64,000 nucleotides of DNA from Candidatus Colwellia aromaticivorans (GTDB lineage Bacteria; Pseudomonadota; Gammaproteobacteria; Enterobacterales; Alteromonadaceae): positions 19,940 to 83,939 of the forward strand of contig NZ_QOLD01000081.1 of assembly GCF_003333305.1 (NCBI RefSeq), read 5' to 3'. The notes under the pieces are model-generated. The model was not told the origin of the DNA. It was given only the letters and a program-made list of their open reading frames with translations, and searched no databases. Each line of letters opens with the position of its first letter. Positions within the stretch are counted from its first letter, which is position 1. A program made the position numbers and the translations under genes. Below are positions 55,646 to 64,000 of this stretch, piece by piece.

Positions 55646-56113
55646 ATGACACCGGCAATCAAGCAACTTAAACAGAAAAATATATCTTTCAAAATACATC
55701 AATATCAACATGATGCTAACGCCCAATCATTTGGTATTGAAGCGGTGGAGAAATTATCCCTCAATGCAGAGCAAGTTTTTAAAACGTTGGTGATCTGCAC
55801 TGACACTAATCAATTAGCCGTTGCCATAGTACCTGTTATGTTTAAGTTAAATTTAAAAGCTATCGCCAAAACCTTAAAGGTAAAAAAAGTAAAAATGGCT
55901 GATGCTAATCGTGTTGAAGTGAGTACTGGTTATGTTTTAGGTGGCGTTAGCCCATTAGGTCAAAAGAAGTTATTAACCACGATTATAGATAACAGCGCAC
56001 AACACTTTACTTATGTTTTTGTTAGCGGCGGTAAACGTGGCTTAGAAATAGAATTATCACCGCAAGATTTAGCTACAATGTGTCGCGCAATTTTTGCTGA
56101 TATAGTTGTTTAA
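55646..56113 (+). CDS. ybaK: YbaK/EbsC-type Cys-tRNA(Pro)/tRNA(Cys) deacylase
   Basis: YbaK hydrolyses mischarged Cys-tRNA(Pro). The 155-residue single-domain protein fits. Visible features are the MTPAIKQLKQKNISFKIHQY opening, a VFKTLVICTDTNQLAVAIVP block with the conserved Lys of the catalytic site (K in FKTL), and YVLGGVSPLGQKK (the GGxSP loop). FVSGGKRGLEIELSPQDL closes the domain. Single gene, divergent from sbcD and convergent with the GGDEF-EAL gene. Related trans-editing proteins (ProXp) share the fold, but the GGVSPLG text favours YbaK. Confidence 0.92.
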   Translation: MTPAIKQLKQKNISFKIHQYQHDANAQSFGIEAVEKLSLNAEQVFKTLVICTDTNQLAVAIVPVMFKLNLKAIAKTLKVKKVKMADANRVEVSTGYVLGGVSPLGQKKLLTTIIDNSAQHFTYVFVSGGKRGLEIELSPQDLATMCRAIFADIVV

Positions 56114-56115
56114 AA

Positions 56116-56141
56116 TAGTTAGTTAAAGTAGTTAGTTAAAG
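56116..56141. repeat. Two tandem 13-base repeats
   Basis: The unit TAGTTAGTTAAAG occurs twice in a row in the 35-base gap between the convergent YbaK-type and GGDEF-EAL genes. It is probably replication slippage with no evident role. Confidence 0.6.
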
Positions 56142-56148
56142 TAAACAC

Positions 56149-58251
56149 TTAAAACGTTACAGAAAAATTAAGTAATTGTTTAGCTGTTATAGGCTTACTA
56201 AAATAATAACCTTGTATATAATCACATTTCAACTGATTTAATAGTTCAAATTGTTCTTTAGTTTTAACCCCTTCAGCAATAACTTTCAAGCCCAAACTTT
56301 GTGCCATAGCAATAGTTGCTTTAACCAAATCATAATCAGCTTTATTGCTTGTTATATCAGTGATAAAGCTTCTATCTATTTTGAGAATGTCAAAGGCATA
56401 TTGACGTAAATAACTTAAAGAAGAATAGCCGGTACCAAAGTCATCCATTGAGAGCTTAACACCAAGTTTATGTAATTTAATAAGGGCTTCATCAATATAG
56501 GTTTGCCCTATCATGAGCACACCTTCGGTAATTTCAAGTTCAAGCTTGTCAGCAGAGACATTAGCCTTAATGAGAGATCTTTCAATAAAATCAAATAATA
56601 ATGGATCTCTAAATTGGCGTGGAGATAAGTTAACGGCAATTCTTAATGAATTTTGCTGTTTTGTTTGCCAAGTGCTCAAAAAAGATAATGCCCGTTTAAG
56701 GACAAATTGACCAATAGGAACAATTAAACCCATATGCGCTGCAATAGGTATAAACTCATCTGGCGTGACATTACCTAATGCGGGATTATACCAACGTAGT
56801 AGTGCTTCAGCGCCAATAATTTGTTTATTGGTAGTATCAATTTGAGGTTGATAATACACGTCAAATTCACCACGTTCTAATGCTCCACGCATTTGTTCTT
56901 CAATTTCTAAGCGGCGTAGCATATTTACATTCATTTCTTTGGTAAAAAATGAATAAGTATTTCGGCCCAGTGATTTGGCTTTATACATAGCAGCATCAGC
57001 ATTTCGTAATAATTCAGAGGTATCTTTACCATTTTCAGGGAACATGGCAATACCAATACTGAGCGTTAAAATAAGTTCTCTACCATCTATTTTAAAAGGG
57101 TTTCTGAAGGTTCTTAGTAAGTTTTCTGCAATCGATAAAGCACTAAGTTCATCCGATAAACCACGTAAGAGAAATATAAACTCATCCCCCCCTAAACGCC
57201 CTACCGTATCTTCTTTTCGAACAATTTTTTTTAATCGTGTTGCTGATTCAATCAGTAATTTATCACCCACCTCATGACCTAATGAGTCGTTCACTTTTTT
57301 AAAGTCATCTAAATCAAGGAAGAGCACAGCAGTTTTTTCATTATTACGTTCAGCTTCAGTAAGCATTTGCGATAAACGATCTAAGGCTAAGAAACGGTTA
57401 GGTAAGCCTGTTAAGGTGTCATAATAGGCATGCTTTTTAATTGATTCTGCTGCCTGATGTTGTTCCGTGATATCTCTAATGATGGCTATTATTTGTTTAT
57501 TGTTAGCCAGATAAGTAATTCGGGCCTCAAAATAAACCACGCCTTGTGGCATTACTAGATCATATTCAAAACTAATCACCCCTTCTTGCGTGATAACCTT
57601 CACTATATTGCTTTTAAATTTATCGGCAACCTCACTTGGCAGCATGTCAGTCATAGACTTACCAATAAAATCTTCTGGAGACGCATAGAGATTTACTTTA
57701 TTACTCGCGTGATAGTCAATGATGGTGCCATCAACTTCCATTAAGAAAAATAAATCAGGAATTACTTCAAATGTTGCAGCTAACATGTGCTCTTTAAGTT
57801 TAGCTTGTGCCTCAATATGCTTTAAATCAGATAAGTTAATATCAATACAGTACATTTGTTTTTGATTATATTGGTTTGTAAACTTGACATGGTTTGAATG
57901 TACAAAAATGTTTTTGCCATCCTTACGACGCAGTAGTAATTCTCCTGATGGGATTTCTACACCATTACTTAGCCAATTTTTAATACCTGCTATAACCGAC
58001 TTTTTGATTTGCTCAGGAATAATTAAATCTTCTAGCTTTCTCCCTAAAGCTTCCTTACTAGTATAGCCATAGAGTATTTCGCTGCCCTTATTCCAATAAA
58101 CAACCTGACGATTTTCATCATAACCTTGTACCGCAATAGCATCCACAGCATCAAGTAAATGGTGCAGCGGATCATTCATCACATAATTGGGAGGTAAACG
58201 CTCCTGCTTAGACGGTTTATTATTAGACACTAACTTAACATAGTCCTTCAT
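56149..58251 (-). CDS. PAS-PAS-GGDEF-EAL cyclic-di-GMP protein
   Basis: The 700 residues contain two PAS domains (about 28-145 and 150-270), a GGDEF diguanylate cyclase domain (about 275-440) and an EAL phosphodiesterase domain (about 450-695). Both catalytic signatures are intact: GRLGGDEFIF, with the inhibitory site R-K-E-D five residues before it, and AEALLRWYNP, plus DDFGTGYSSLSYL and AEGVKTKEQ. No membrane segment or signal is seen, so it senses cytoplasmic or diffusible signals through its PAS domains. Which activity dominates cannot be told. Single gene, upstream of the formate dehydrogenase stop by 109 bases, apparently unrelated. Confidence 0.93.
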   Translation of the reverse strand: MKDYVKLVSNNKPSKQERLPPNYVMNDPLHHLLDAVDAIAVQGYDENRQVVYWNKGSEILYGYTSKEALGRKLEDLIIPEQIKKSVIAGIKNWLSNGVEIPSGELLLRRKDGKNIFVHSNHVKFTNQYNQKQMYCIDINLSDLKHIEAQAKLKEHMLAATFEVIPDLFFLMEVDGTIIDYHASNKVNLYASPEDFIGKSMTDMLPSEVADKFKSNIVKVITQEGVISFEYDLVMPQGVVYFEARITYLANNKQIIAIIRDITEQHQAAESIKKHAYYDTLTGLPNRFLALDRLSQMLTEAERNNEKTAVLFLDLDDFKKVNDSLGHEVGDKLLIESATRLKKIVRKEDTVGRLGGDEFIFLLRGLSDELSALSIAENLLRTFRNPFKIDGRELILTLSIGIAMFPENGKDTSELLRNADAAMYKAKSLGRNTYSFFTKEMNVNMLRRLEIEEQMRGALERGEFDVYYQPQIDTTNKQIIGAEALLRWYNPALGNVTPDEFIPIAAHMGLIVPIGQFVLKRALSFLSTWQTKQQNSLRIAVNLSPRQFRDPLLFDFIERSLIKANVSADKLELEITEGVLMIGQTYIDEALIKLHKLGVKLSMDDFGTGYSSLSYLRQYAFDILKIDRSFITDITSNKADYDLVKATIAMAQSLGLKVIAEGVKTKEQFELLNQLKCDYIQGYYFSKPITAKQLLNFSVTF

Positions 58252-58360
58252 ATAAAGTTTTTAACGGGTTCTTGAATAGGTAACTTTATAATAGACGCTA
58301 ATTTAAGATATTACCTACTAAACAGTTATATAAAGTAGAAAGTATCAACTTTTTACTTAT

Positions 58361-61171
58361 TTACGCTTTTTCAATACCAACCGCAACTACCTTATATTCA
58401 GGACATTTAGTGTGTTTATCGGTTACATCACCTGTTACCCGGTTGATCATTAACTCAGGAAAATGGAATGTGGTAAATAAAACACCTTGCTTTACCTTAT
58501 CACTAATCTGAGCAGTTAATGTTATTTCACCACGCGCAGAAAACAACCTTACATTGCTTTTGTTAATGATACCTTTTGAAATTGCATCTTGACGGTTAAC
58601 AAGTAAAACATCTTCACTTACAAGGCATTCGTTACTTGTTCTGCGGGTCATGGTGCCAGCATTATAGTGCTCAAGATTTCGGCTCGTCGTTAGAATAAAT
58701 GGAAATTCCTTTTGATTAACTAGAATTTCACTACTTTCTTCAAATTCATAAAAATGAAACTTTCCTAAACCTCGTTTAAAAGTATCCGTGTGTAATATTT
58801 GAGTATCAACACCACCTTTTTTTACGGGCCATTGCAAGCCATCGTTTCCTAGATTTTGCCAAGTAATACCGGTAAAAAATGGCACTACTTGGGATATTTC
58901 TGCTAGCATAGAACCCGCATCATAGGGTGTTTGTGGATAACCTAAAGCATTCATCATTTCAACAATGATATCACCATCAGTTTTGCAACCCGCTCTAGGT
59001 TTCACTGCGGCATTGACTTTTTGCACCCGACGTTCGCCATTGGTAAAAGTGCCACTTTTTTCTAAAAAAGTTGTGCCCGGCAATACCACATCGGCCATTT
59101 TGGCCGTTTCTGACAAAAAGATTTCTTGTACTATCAACAAATCTAAATTAGCTAGGCTAGCAACAACATGCTGTTGATTCGGATCGGTTTGCACAACATC
59201 TTCACCTAATATCCATAACGCTTTTAAATCACCTAACAAAGCCGCATTAAACATTTCAGGAATTTTATAACCAACTTTTTTCGGCCATTGATTTAAATTA
59301 ACCATTGAGTTTTCAGTGATTTGATAATGCTGTTGGTAATAAGTAATACTGTCTGTGTCTTCAACAGGAAAGTACCCCGCTCCCTGATGTGGCTGACAAC
59401 CCATATCAGCAGCACCTTGAACATTGTTTTGTCCACGAAGTGGATTCATACCAACACCTTGTCGGCCTATATTACCTGTTAGCATCACTAAGTCAGCAAT
59501 GCACATAATAGCCCTACTACCTTGGCTGTGCTCGGTCACACCTAAGCCATGAAAACTCATGGCATTATTCGCTTTAGCATAAGCAACAGCGGCTTGTTTT
59601 ACCAAGTTTTTATCAACACCTGCAATATCGGCTAAGTTATCAATATTGAGTGCCATAATGGCTTGACGGTAGCTTTGATATTCTTCAGTACGATCATTAA
59701 TAAAAGCTTGATCAATTAATCCTTCAGCGATAATAAAGTAGGCCATCATATTTAATACGGCAACGTTAGTGCCAGGGCGTAATTGAATATGCCAGTTAGC
59801 ATATCTGGCTAGCTCGGTTTTTATTGGATCAATAACAATGAGCGGTGTACCTTTCATCACTTTTTGTTTGATTTTAGCGCCCGTCACGGGATGTGCCGCT
59901 GTTGGGTTAGCACCAATAAGTAAAATAAATTCAGTTTGTTTTATGTCTTCGATAGAGTTTGTTGCCGCACCCGTACCGAAACTATGCTGCATACCGTAGG
60001 CAGTAGGTGAATGGCAAACCCGAGCACAACAATCGATATTATTAGTGCCGATCACTACGCGCATCATTTTTTGTAATAAATAGTTTTCTTCATTAGTGCA
60101 ACGCGCCGATGAAATACCTGCAATAGCATCACTACCATGCGCTGATTTTATGGAGTTGAAACGTTGAGCAATATAATCAAAAGCATAATCCCAACTGACT
60201 TTTGTTAACTTGCCATCAATTTTCACTAAAGGAGAGTCTAAACGGTCATCATGATCATAGAATCGCCATGCATAACGCCCTTTTAAACAGGTATGGCCAT
60301 TATTCACTGCTGCATCTTTAGGCGCTTCAATTGATAATATTTTGTTATTTTGCACCGACACTTCTAGATTACAACCAACACCACAATACGAACAGATGGT
60401 ACGAATTTTTTCTATTGGTGTTTGCTCGTTTGTATGTTGGGCTTTTGCTAGTTGTTGGCGAAAAACATCACTGATAGCCCCTGTTGGGCAAGTTTGTGCG
60501 CAAGCACCACAAGAGATACAGTCAGAGTCATTAAAACTAACATCTTGTCCTTTAATAATTCGTGCATCAAAACCACGACCAGCAACACTTAAAACTTGCT
60601 CTCCTTGAATTTCATCACAAGCTCGTACACAGCGATTACAATCAATACACAAAGATAAATCCATACGCATGTACGGATGACTGTCATCACAAAGACTCGC
60701 TTCACCTTTTTTATTAACCGTTAGTGGCACACTAGCAACACTTTGTCGTCCTTGGTTAAAACGTACTTCAGTTACGCCAGTAGCAAGAACCACTTGTTCA
60801 AATTCTGTATTACTCGTACTTTGTTGTACCGGTAATGTGTGTTGTGGTAAATCGCTCAGTACCAATTCAATAATATTTTTACGTAACTTTTCAATACGTA
60901 GTGAATGAGTATAAATATGCATACCATTACTAATGGGTGTATGACAAGAAGCCATCACTTTTCTTGGCCCCTCTGCCACTAAGGCAACATCGACACTACA
61001 AACGCGACAACTGCCGTAAGGCTCTAATCGCGAATCATCACATAAGGTAGGGACAACGTGGTCAGTATTTGATCGGCGACTAAAGGTTAAAATAGTTTCA
61101 CCTTGTTCTATCAGGTGGGAGACACCGTTTAAAAAAGCGTGTGGCGCTTGTTCATGACTTATGAGACTCAT
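58361..61171 (-). CDS. NAD-linked formate dehydrogenase, alpha (molybdopterin) subunit
   Basis: This subunit oxidises formate to CO2 at a bis-MGD cofactor. The 936 residues have an N-terminal [2Fe-2S] domain (C44, C55, C58, C76) and two [4Fe-4S] sites (C175/178/181/185 and C218/221/224/228). The catalytic domain has a further cluster (C260, C263, C267, C295) and the active Cys386-His387 in CCARVCHSPT (Cys, not selenocysteine). The His-Cys3 cluster ligands normally found in FdsA/NuoG between the first two regions are absent: LPQHTLPVQQSTSNTEFEQ replaces the H-x3-C-x2-C-x5-C segment. It begins two bases after the beta-subunit stop. Confidence 0.94.
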   Translation of the reverse strand: MSLISHEQAPHAFLNGVSHLIEQGETILTFSRRSNTDHVVPTLCDDSRLEPYGSCRVCSVDVALVAEGPRKVMASCHTPISNGMHIYTHSLRIEKLRKNIIELVLSDLPQHTLPVQQSTSNTEFEQVVLATGVTEVRFNQGRQSVASVPLTVNKKGEASLCDDSHPYMRMDLSLCIDCNRCVRACDEIQGEQVLSVAGRGFDARIIKGQDVSFNDSDCISCGACAQTCPTGAISDVFRQQLAKAQHTNEQTPIEKIRTICSYCGVGCNLEVSVQNNKILSIEAPKDAAVNNGHTCLKGRYAWRFYDHDDRLDSPLVKIDGKLTKVSWDYAFDYIAQRFNSIKSAHGSDAIAGISSARCTNEENYLLQKMMRVVIGTNNIDCCARVCHSPTAYGMQHSFGTGAATNSIEDIKQTEFILLIGANPTAAHPVTGAKIKQKVMKGTPLIVIDPIKTELARYANWHIQLRPGTNVAVLNMMAYFIIAEGLIDQAFINDRTEEYQSYRQAIMALNIDNLADIAGVDKNLVKQAAVAYAKANNAMSFHGLGVTEHSQGSRAIMCIADLVMLTGNIGRQGVGMNPLRGQNNVQGAADMGCQPHQGAGYFPVEDTDSITYYQQHYQITENSMVNLNQWPKKVGYKIPEMFNAALLGDLKALWILGEDVVQTDPNQQHVVASLANLDLLIVQEIFLSETAKMADVVLPGTTFLEKSGTFTNGERRVQKVNAAVKPRAGCKTDGDIIVEMMNALGYPQTPYDAGSMLAEISQVVPFFTGITWQNLGNDGLQWPVKKGGVDTQILHTDTFKRGLGKFHFYEFEESSEILVNQKEFPFILTTSRNLEHYNAGTMTRRTSNECLVSEDVLLVNRQDAISKGIINKSNVRLFSARGEITLTAQISDKVKQGVLFTTFHFPELMINRVTGDVTDKHTKCPEYKVVAVGIEKA

Positions 61172-61173
61172 TA

Positions 61174-62895
61174 TTACTCTCCTATTTCTGTACTTTGCTT
61201 CGACAGAAAGTAAGGTGAAACTTCATCTTCAAAATACTGCAATATATTGTTAATGGGTAATGGTACGCCACCACCTAAGGCGCACAAAGAGCCCAACTGC
61301 ATGGTTTCTAATAGATCACTTAATAATTCAGAGTTAATTGGTTGTTTACCTGTGATTGCTTGCTCGAACATTTCTTGACCACGCACTGAGCCTATTTGAC
61401 AGGGATAGCATTTACCGCAAGATTCAAGTGCCGTAAATTCAAACAAATGGGCGATATAATCAATCATTTTCATTGACTGTGGAATACCAATAATACTGGC
61501 ATGGCCAAGTAAAAATCCATTATCACTGAATGATTCAAAATCTATGGTGAGCTTGTCTATTTCAGCTAACGGCACTACACCGCCCAGTGGCCCACCAATA
61601 TGCAATGCTTTGATGTCTTTTACAAAACCGCCAGCAAGCTCAATAACCTTTGTTAACGTTGTGCCCATCGCCACTTCTATAATACCGGGGTAGACAAAAG
61701 CGCCATCAAGAGAAAGTAATTTACTGCCGGTAGATTTACCATTACCTAACGTTTTATATTTATCAACACCGCTATTGTTAACACTATCAAGATCAGAAAA
61801 TATAAAATGTATTGAGGCAAAAGTTTCAACATTATTGACTACGGTTGGGCAACCAAATAAACCACTCTGCGTTGGAAATGGTGGTCTAACAGAAACCACA
61901 GGTCGCTGACCTTCGATTGAACGTAATAGTGCCGTTTCTTCACCGCAAATATAAGCGCCTGCACCTTTGATTATTTTAAAGGAAAAACCTGCTGATATTT
62001 TTTCATCCAATATGAGCTGTTCAAATTCACTTATCGCTTGCTCGGTTTGTTTTATTGCTTCAGGATATTCTGCACGAATATATAAAACACCCGTTCTAGC
62101 ACCGGTTAATAAGCCCGCCATTAACATGCCAAATAATACTGCATGTGGCCGGTGTTCTAGCAAATAGCGATCAGAAAAAGCCCCCGCATCACCTTCATCC
62201 GCATTACAAACAATATACTTTTCCGCTGAAGTTTCCGTTAACGCTGAGCGCCATTTAATACCCGTTGGAAAACCTGCACCGCCACGACCGCGTAGCCCTG
62301 ATCCAACTAACTTTTCTAATAATTGCTGCTGTTGATATTGTTTAGATAAGTCCTCGAACAACTGGTAATACTTTGCTACATCAGAGATTTCAGCCGTTAA
62401 AATTGGTTCAGCTAAAGTAGTACGTACCTGATAATTTTCATTTGAAGCGGTGTTTGCTTCACCAATAATTTGTTTTACCTTATCAATATCCGAACCTGAG
62501 AAATTGTTACCATTCACTTGAAAAGCACTATTCTCCGCACAACGTCCTAAGCAAGTAACATGACCAACATTTTCTGCACCAAATTCAGCAACTAACGTTT
62601 CTTTAACCGTAGCTTGAGTATTTGCACACAAGCAAGAAGAGCCATTACACACATACGCTTTTTTGTTAGCGTTATGCTCATTGGTTCCATCATCAATAAA
62701 ATCATAAAAACTAGCCGCACCATGAACAACAGCTTCGCCCATTAAAAACTCTTTCGCCAATACTTGACGTTGATGCTTTAATGCGTCGGTTGAGTTAACG
62801 CTAGTTGAACCAACGCTATCTGAAAAAATAAGCTGTTGAAATAAAGTGTTGTCAATGCCCTGTCTACGGGCAAGTTGTGATAAGTTTTTCGACAT
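61174..62895 (-). CDS. Formate dehydrogenase NADH-binding subunit (fused gamma-beta type)
   Basis: The 573-residue protein joins a NuoE-like thioredoxin-fold [2Fe-2S] domain (residues 1 to about 150) to a NuoF-like FMN/NAD domain. The first carries YVCNGSSCLC (C-x4-C) and HVTCLGRCAEN (C-x3-C). The second has GSGLRGRGGAGFPTGIKW, NADEGDAGAFSDR, YIRAEYPEAI and ICGEETALLRSIEGQRP. The C-terminal [4Fe-4S] site is ESCGKCYPCQIG plus the later LCALGG. It passes electrons from the alpha subunit to NAD. In the classical fds operon these are separate fdsG and fdsB genes; here one reading frame holds both. It is preceded by fdhD. Confidence 0.93.
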   Translation of the reverse strand: MSKNLSQLARRQGIDNTLFQQLIFSDSVGSTSVNSTDALKHQRQVLAKEFLMGEAVVHGAASFYDFIDDGTNEHNANKKAYVCNGSSCLCANTQATVKETLVAEFGAENVGHVTCLGRCAENSAFQVNGNNFSGSDIDKVKQIIGEANTASNENYQVRTTLAEPILTAEISDVAKYYQLFEDLSKQYQQQQLLEKLVGSGLRGRGGAGFPTGIKWRSALTETSAEKYIVCNADEGDAGAFSDRYLLEHRPHAVLFGMLMAGLLTGARTGVLYIRAEYPEAIKQTEQAISEFEQLILDEKISAGFSFKIIKGAGAYICGEETALLRSIEGQRPVVSVRPPFPTQSGLFGCPTVVNNVETFASIHFIFSDLDSVNNSGVDKYKTLGNGKSTGSKLLSLDGAFVYPGIIEVAMGTTLTKVIELAGGFVKDIKALHIGGPLGGVVPLAEIDKLTIDFESFSDNGFLLGHASIIGIPQSMKMIDYIAHLFEFTALESCGKCYPCQIGSVRGQEMFEQAITGKQPINSELLSDLLETMQLGSLCALGGGVPLPINNILQYFEDEVSPYFLSKQSTEIGE

Positions 62896-62965
62896 GATTT
62901 ACTCTCTTACTTTTTCATAAAATAGATATTTACAGCATTTGATTATTTTCTACTTAACGCCGAAT

Positions 62966-63847
62966 TTACGCTTTAATCCGCCAATCACCATGATAAAGAT
63001 TAAAGGAGTCAGCATTAGCAAACCCAATCAAGGTTAATTCAAACCGTTGAGCGGCTTTAATTGCTAATTCAGAGGGTGCTCCAACGGCAACTAAAATACT
63101 GATTCCCGCCATCACCGCTTTTTGTACTATTTCAAAGCTTACCCGTCCACTAACCAACATAATTAACAGTTTATTACTTTGCAACGATGGGTGTTCAACG
63201 AGGCGATGACCGATAAGTTTATCCACCGCGTTATGTCGACCAATATCTTCAAAAACAGTTAATAACTCCGCGTGGTGATTAAACAGTGCTGCTCCATGTA
63301 TGCCGCCGGTAATATCAAACAAGGGTTGTTGTGTTCGCATTTTGTCACTTAACGTATAAATATAATGTGCACTACATTGTAAATTGTCAGTTAAGGTCAA
63401 TAAATTAGGCGGATTTTTAAATTCTAGCGCTTTTAATGACGTTGCACCGCACAAACCACAACTTGAATACGTTGTTTGAAAACGTTCAATTGATGTTAAC
63501 TTTGGTTGCTTTCCTTTAACTAAATATACTTGCCAACTATTTTTATTAGAATTTCCCGCGCTGTTATCAGGGCTTATGTTTTCTATATCTTCGTAACTAT
63601 TTATCACACCTTCACTAAATAACAAACCAAGAATCAAATACTTATCATCACCTAAAGAGCGCATAGTGATAGCAAATACTTTTGTTTCAGCCCCTTCGTC
63701 TTCCCTGTACCAATGTAAGTTGATTTGTAAAGGCTGCTCAGTAACAACGCTATCGCGTGCAATCACTCGGTTAACCTTATGTTTACGAGTATAGACCACT
63801 TTATCAACTCGCTTTATGGTGTACTGATTATCGGCAATATCCGCCAT
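62966..63847 (-). CDS. fdhD: Formate dehydrogenase sulfurtransferase FdhD
   Basis: FdhD transfers sulfur from IscS to the molybdenum cofactor before it is inserted into formate dehydrogenase. The 293 residues contain the functional Cys pair C130-x-x-C133 in TYSSCGLCG, and the family blocks EGVINSYEDI, TGGIHGAALFN, EDIGRHNAVDKLIGH and VSGRVSFEIVQKA. It is the first gene of the fdhD-beta-alpha operon, with a 70-base gap to the beta subunit. Confident. Confidence 0.95.
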   Translation of the reverse strand: MADIADNQYTIKRVDKVVYTRKHKVNRVIARDSVVTEQPLQINLHWYREDEGAETKVFAITMRSLGDDKYLILGLLFSEGVINSYEDIENISPDNSAGNSNKNSWQVYLVKGKQPKLTSIERFQTTYSSCGLCGATSLKALEFKNPPNLLTLTDNLQCSAHYIYTLSDKMRTQQPLFDITGGIHGAALFNHHAELLTVFEDIGRHNAVDKLIGHRLVEHPSLQSNKLLIMLVSGRVSFEIVQKAVMAGISILVAVGAPSELAIKAAQRFELTLIGFANADSFNLYHGDWRIKA

Positions 63848-63943
63848 AATTATCCAATTAATTATTCTGGTATCCCCCTGTGTCAGGATTGTTGTCGCCT
63901 CAATTAATTTAGTAAATAAACAGGGAGCGGTAAGTTAACAACA

Positions 63944-64000
63944 GTGTACTATCAAAGGCATTCAAGCCAATTTAAAGAAGCAATATTAAATAAACTAAGT
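63944..64000 (+). CDS. Possible transposase N-terminus (cut by window end)
   Basis: From a GTG at 63944 the last 19 codons read VYYQRHSSQFKEAILNKLS. The pattern Y-S-x-x-F-K-x-x-I-x-x-K-L resembles the helix-turn-helix start of several transposase OrfA proteins. A GGGAG stretch lies upstream at 63923, rather far away. With only 19 residues this is a weak call. Confidence 0.3.
   Translation, partial: MYYQRHSSQFKEAILNKLS

Noticed and set aside
58361..61171. Selenocysteine formate dehydrogenase
   Set aside because: The active-site codon position reads Cys (CCARVCH) in an uninterrupted frame.

Overview
The window looks like chromosomal DNA of a low-GC marine gammaproteobacterium, most likely Colwellia or a close relative in the Alteromonadales. 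This is inferred from gene content (large NAD-dependent glutamate dehydrogenase, GntR-controlled AcnD/PrpF methylcitrate operon, NhaC, DUF2835 beside pepN, FdsAB-type formate dehydrogenase) and AT-rich spacers. I could not run a database comparison. About 44 protein genes, one broken gene and four tRNA genes were found. No rRNA, CRISPR array, prophage or complete insertion sequence was seen.

Positions 1-3010 (minus) hold a TlpA-like thioredoxin, DUF4266 lipoprotein, DUF3570 barrel and ApbE-like flavin transferase gene set, cut by the window start. The DUF3570 protein carries a motif resembling the target that ApbE enzymes flavinylate. asnB (plus), a TonB-dependent receptor (plus), pyrD (minus) and the 1624-residue glutamate dehydrogenase (minus) follow. 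Positions 14142-21264 (minus) hold an envelope module: DUF1302 barrel, DUF1329, YCF48-like propeller and an RND/MMPL permease.

Positions 21694-31935 are all on the minus strand: DUF2835, pepN, nhaC, prc, proQ, a small unknown gene, a broken free-methionine-sulfoxide reductase gene, a SIMPL protein and a DUF2057 protein. The order msrC remnant, small gene, proQ, prc resembles the enterobacterial proQ locus. Positions 32051-38975 hold the 2-methylcitrate operon gntR-prpB-prpC-acnD-(33-residue ORF)-prpF, with two GTCGAC-centred palindromes at its head. A tRNA-Ala and three tRNA-Glu genes follow (39189-39834, minus) behind a near-consensus promoter.

Positions 40260-49056 hold a YvcK-like gene, dcd and mrp, divergent metG, an unusual transporter/binding-protein fusion, an RcsF-like lipoprotein and trmO. 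Positions 49183-58251 hold slyD-type PPIase, a DMT permease, sbcCD, a YbaK-type deacylase and a PAS-PAS-GGDEF-EAL protein. Positions 58361-63847 (minus) hold fdhD and a two-gene NAD-linked formate dehydrogenase whose alpha subunit lacks the ligands of one iron-sulfur cluster. A possible transposase start is cut by the window end.

At least five non-coding elements with terminal inverted repeats (143-312 bp; 8314, 13879, 26153, 29264, 43079) sit in intergenic regions. Three share internal modules although their termini differ. Two lie so close to pyrD and mrp that they must contribute much or all of the upstream control region.
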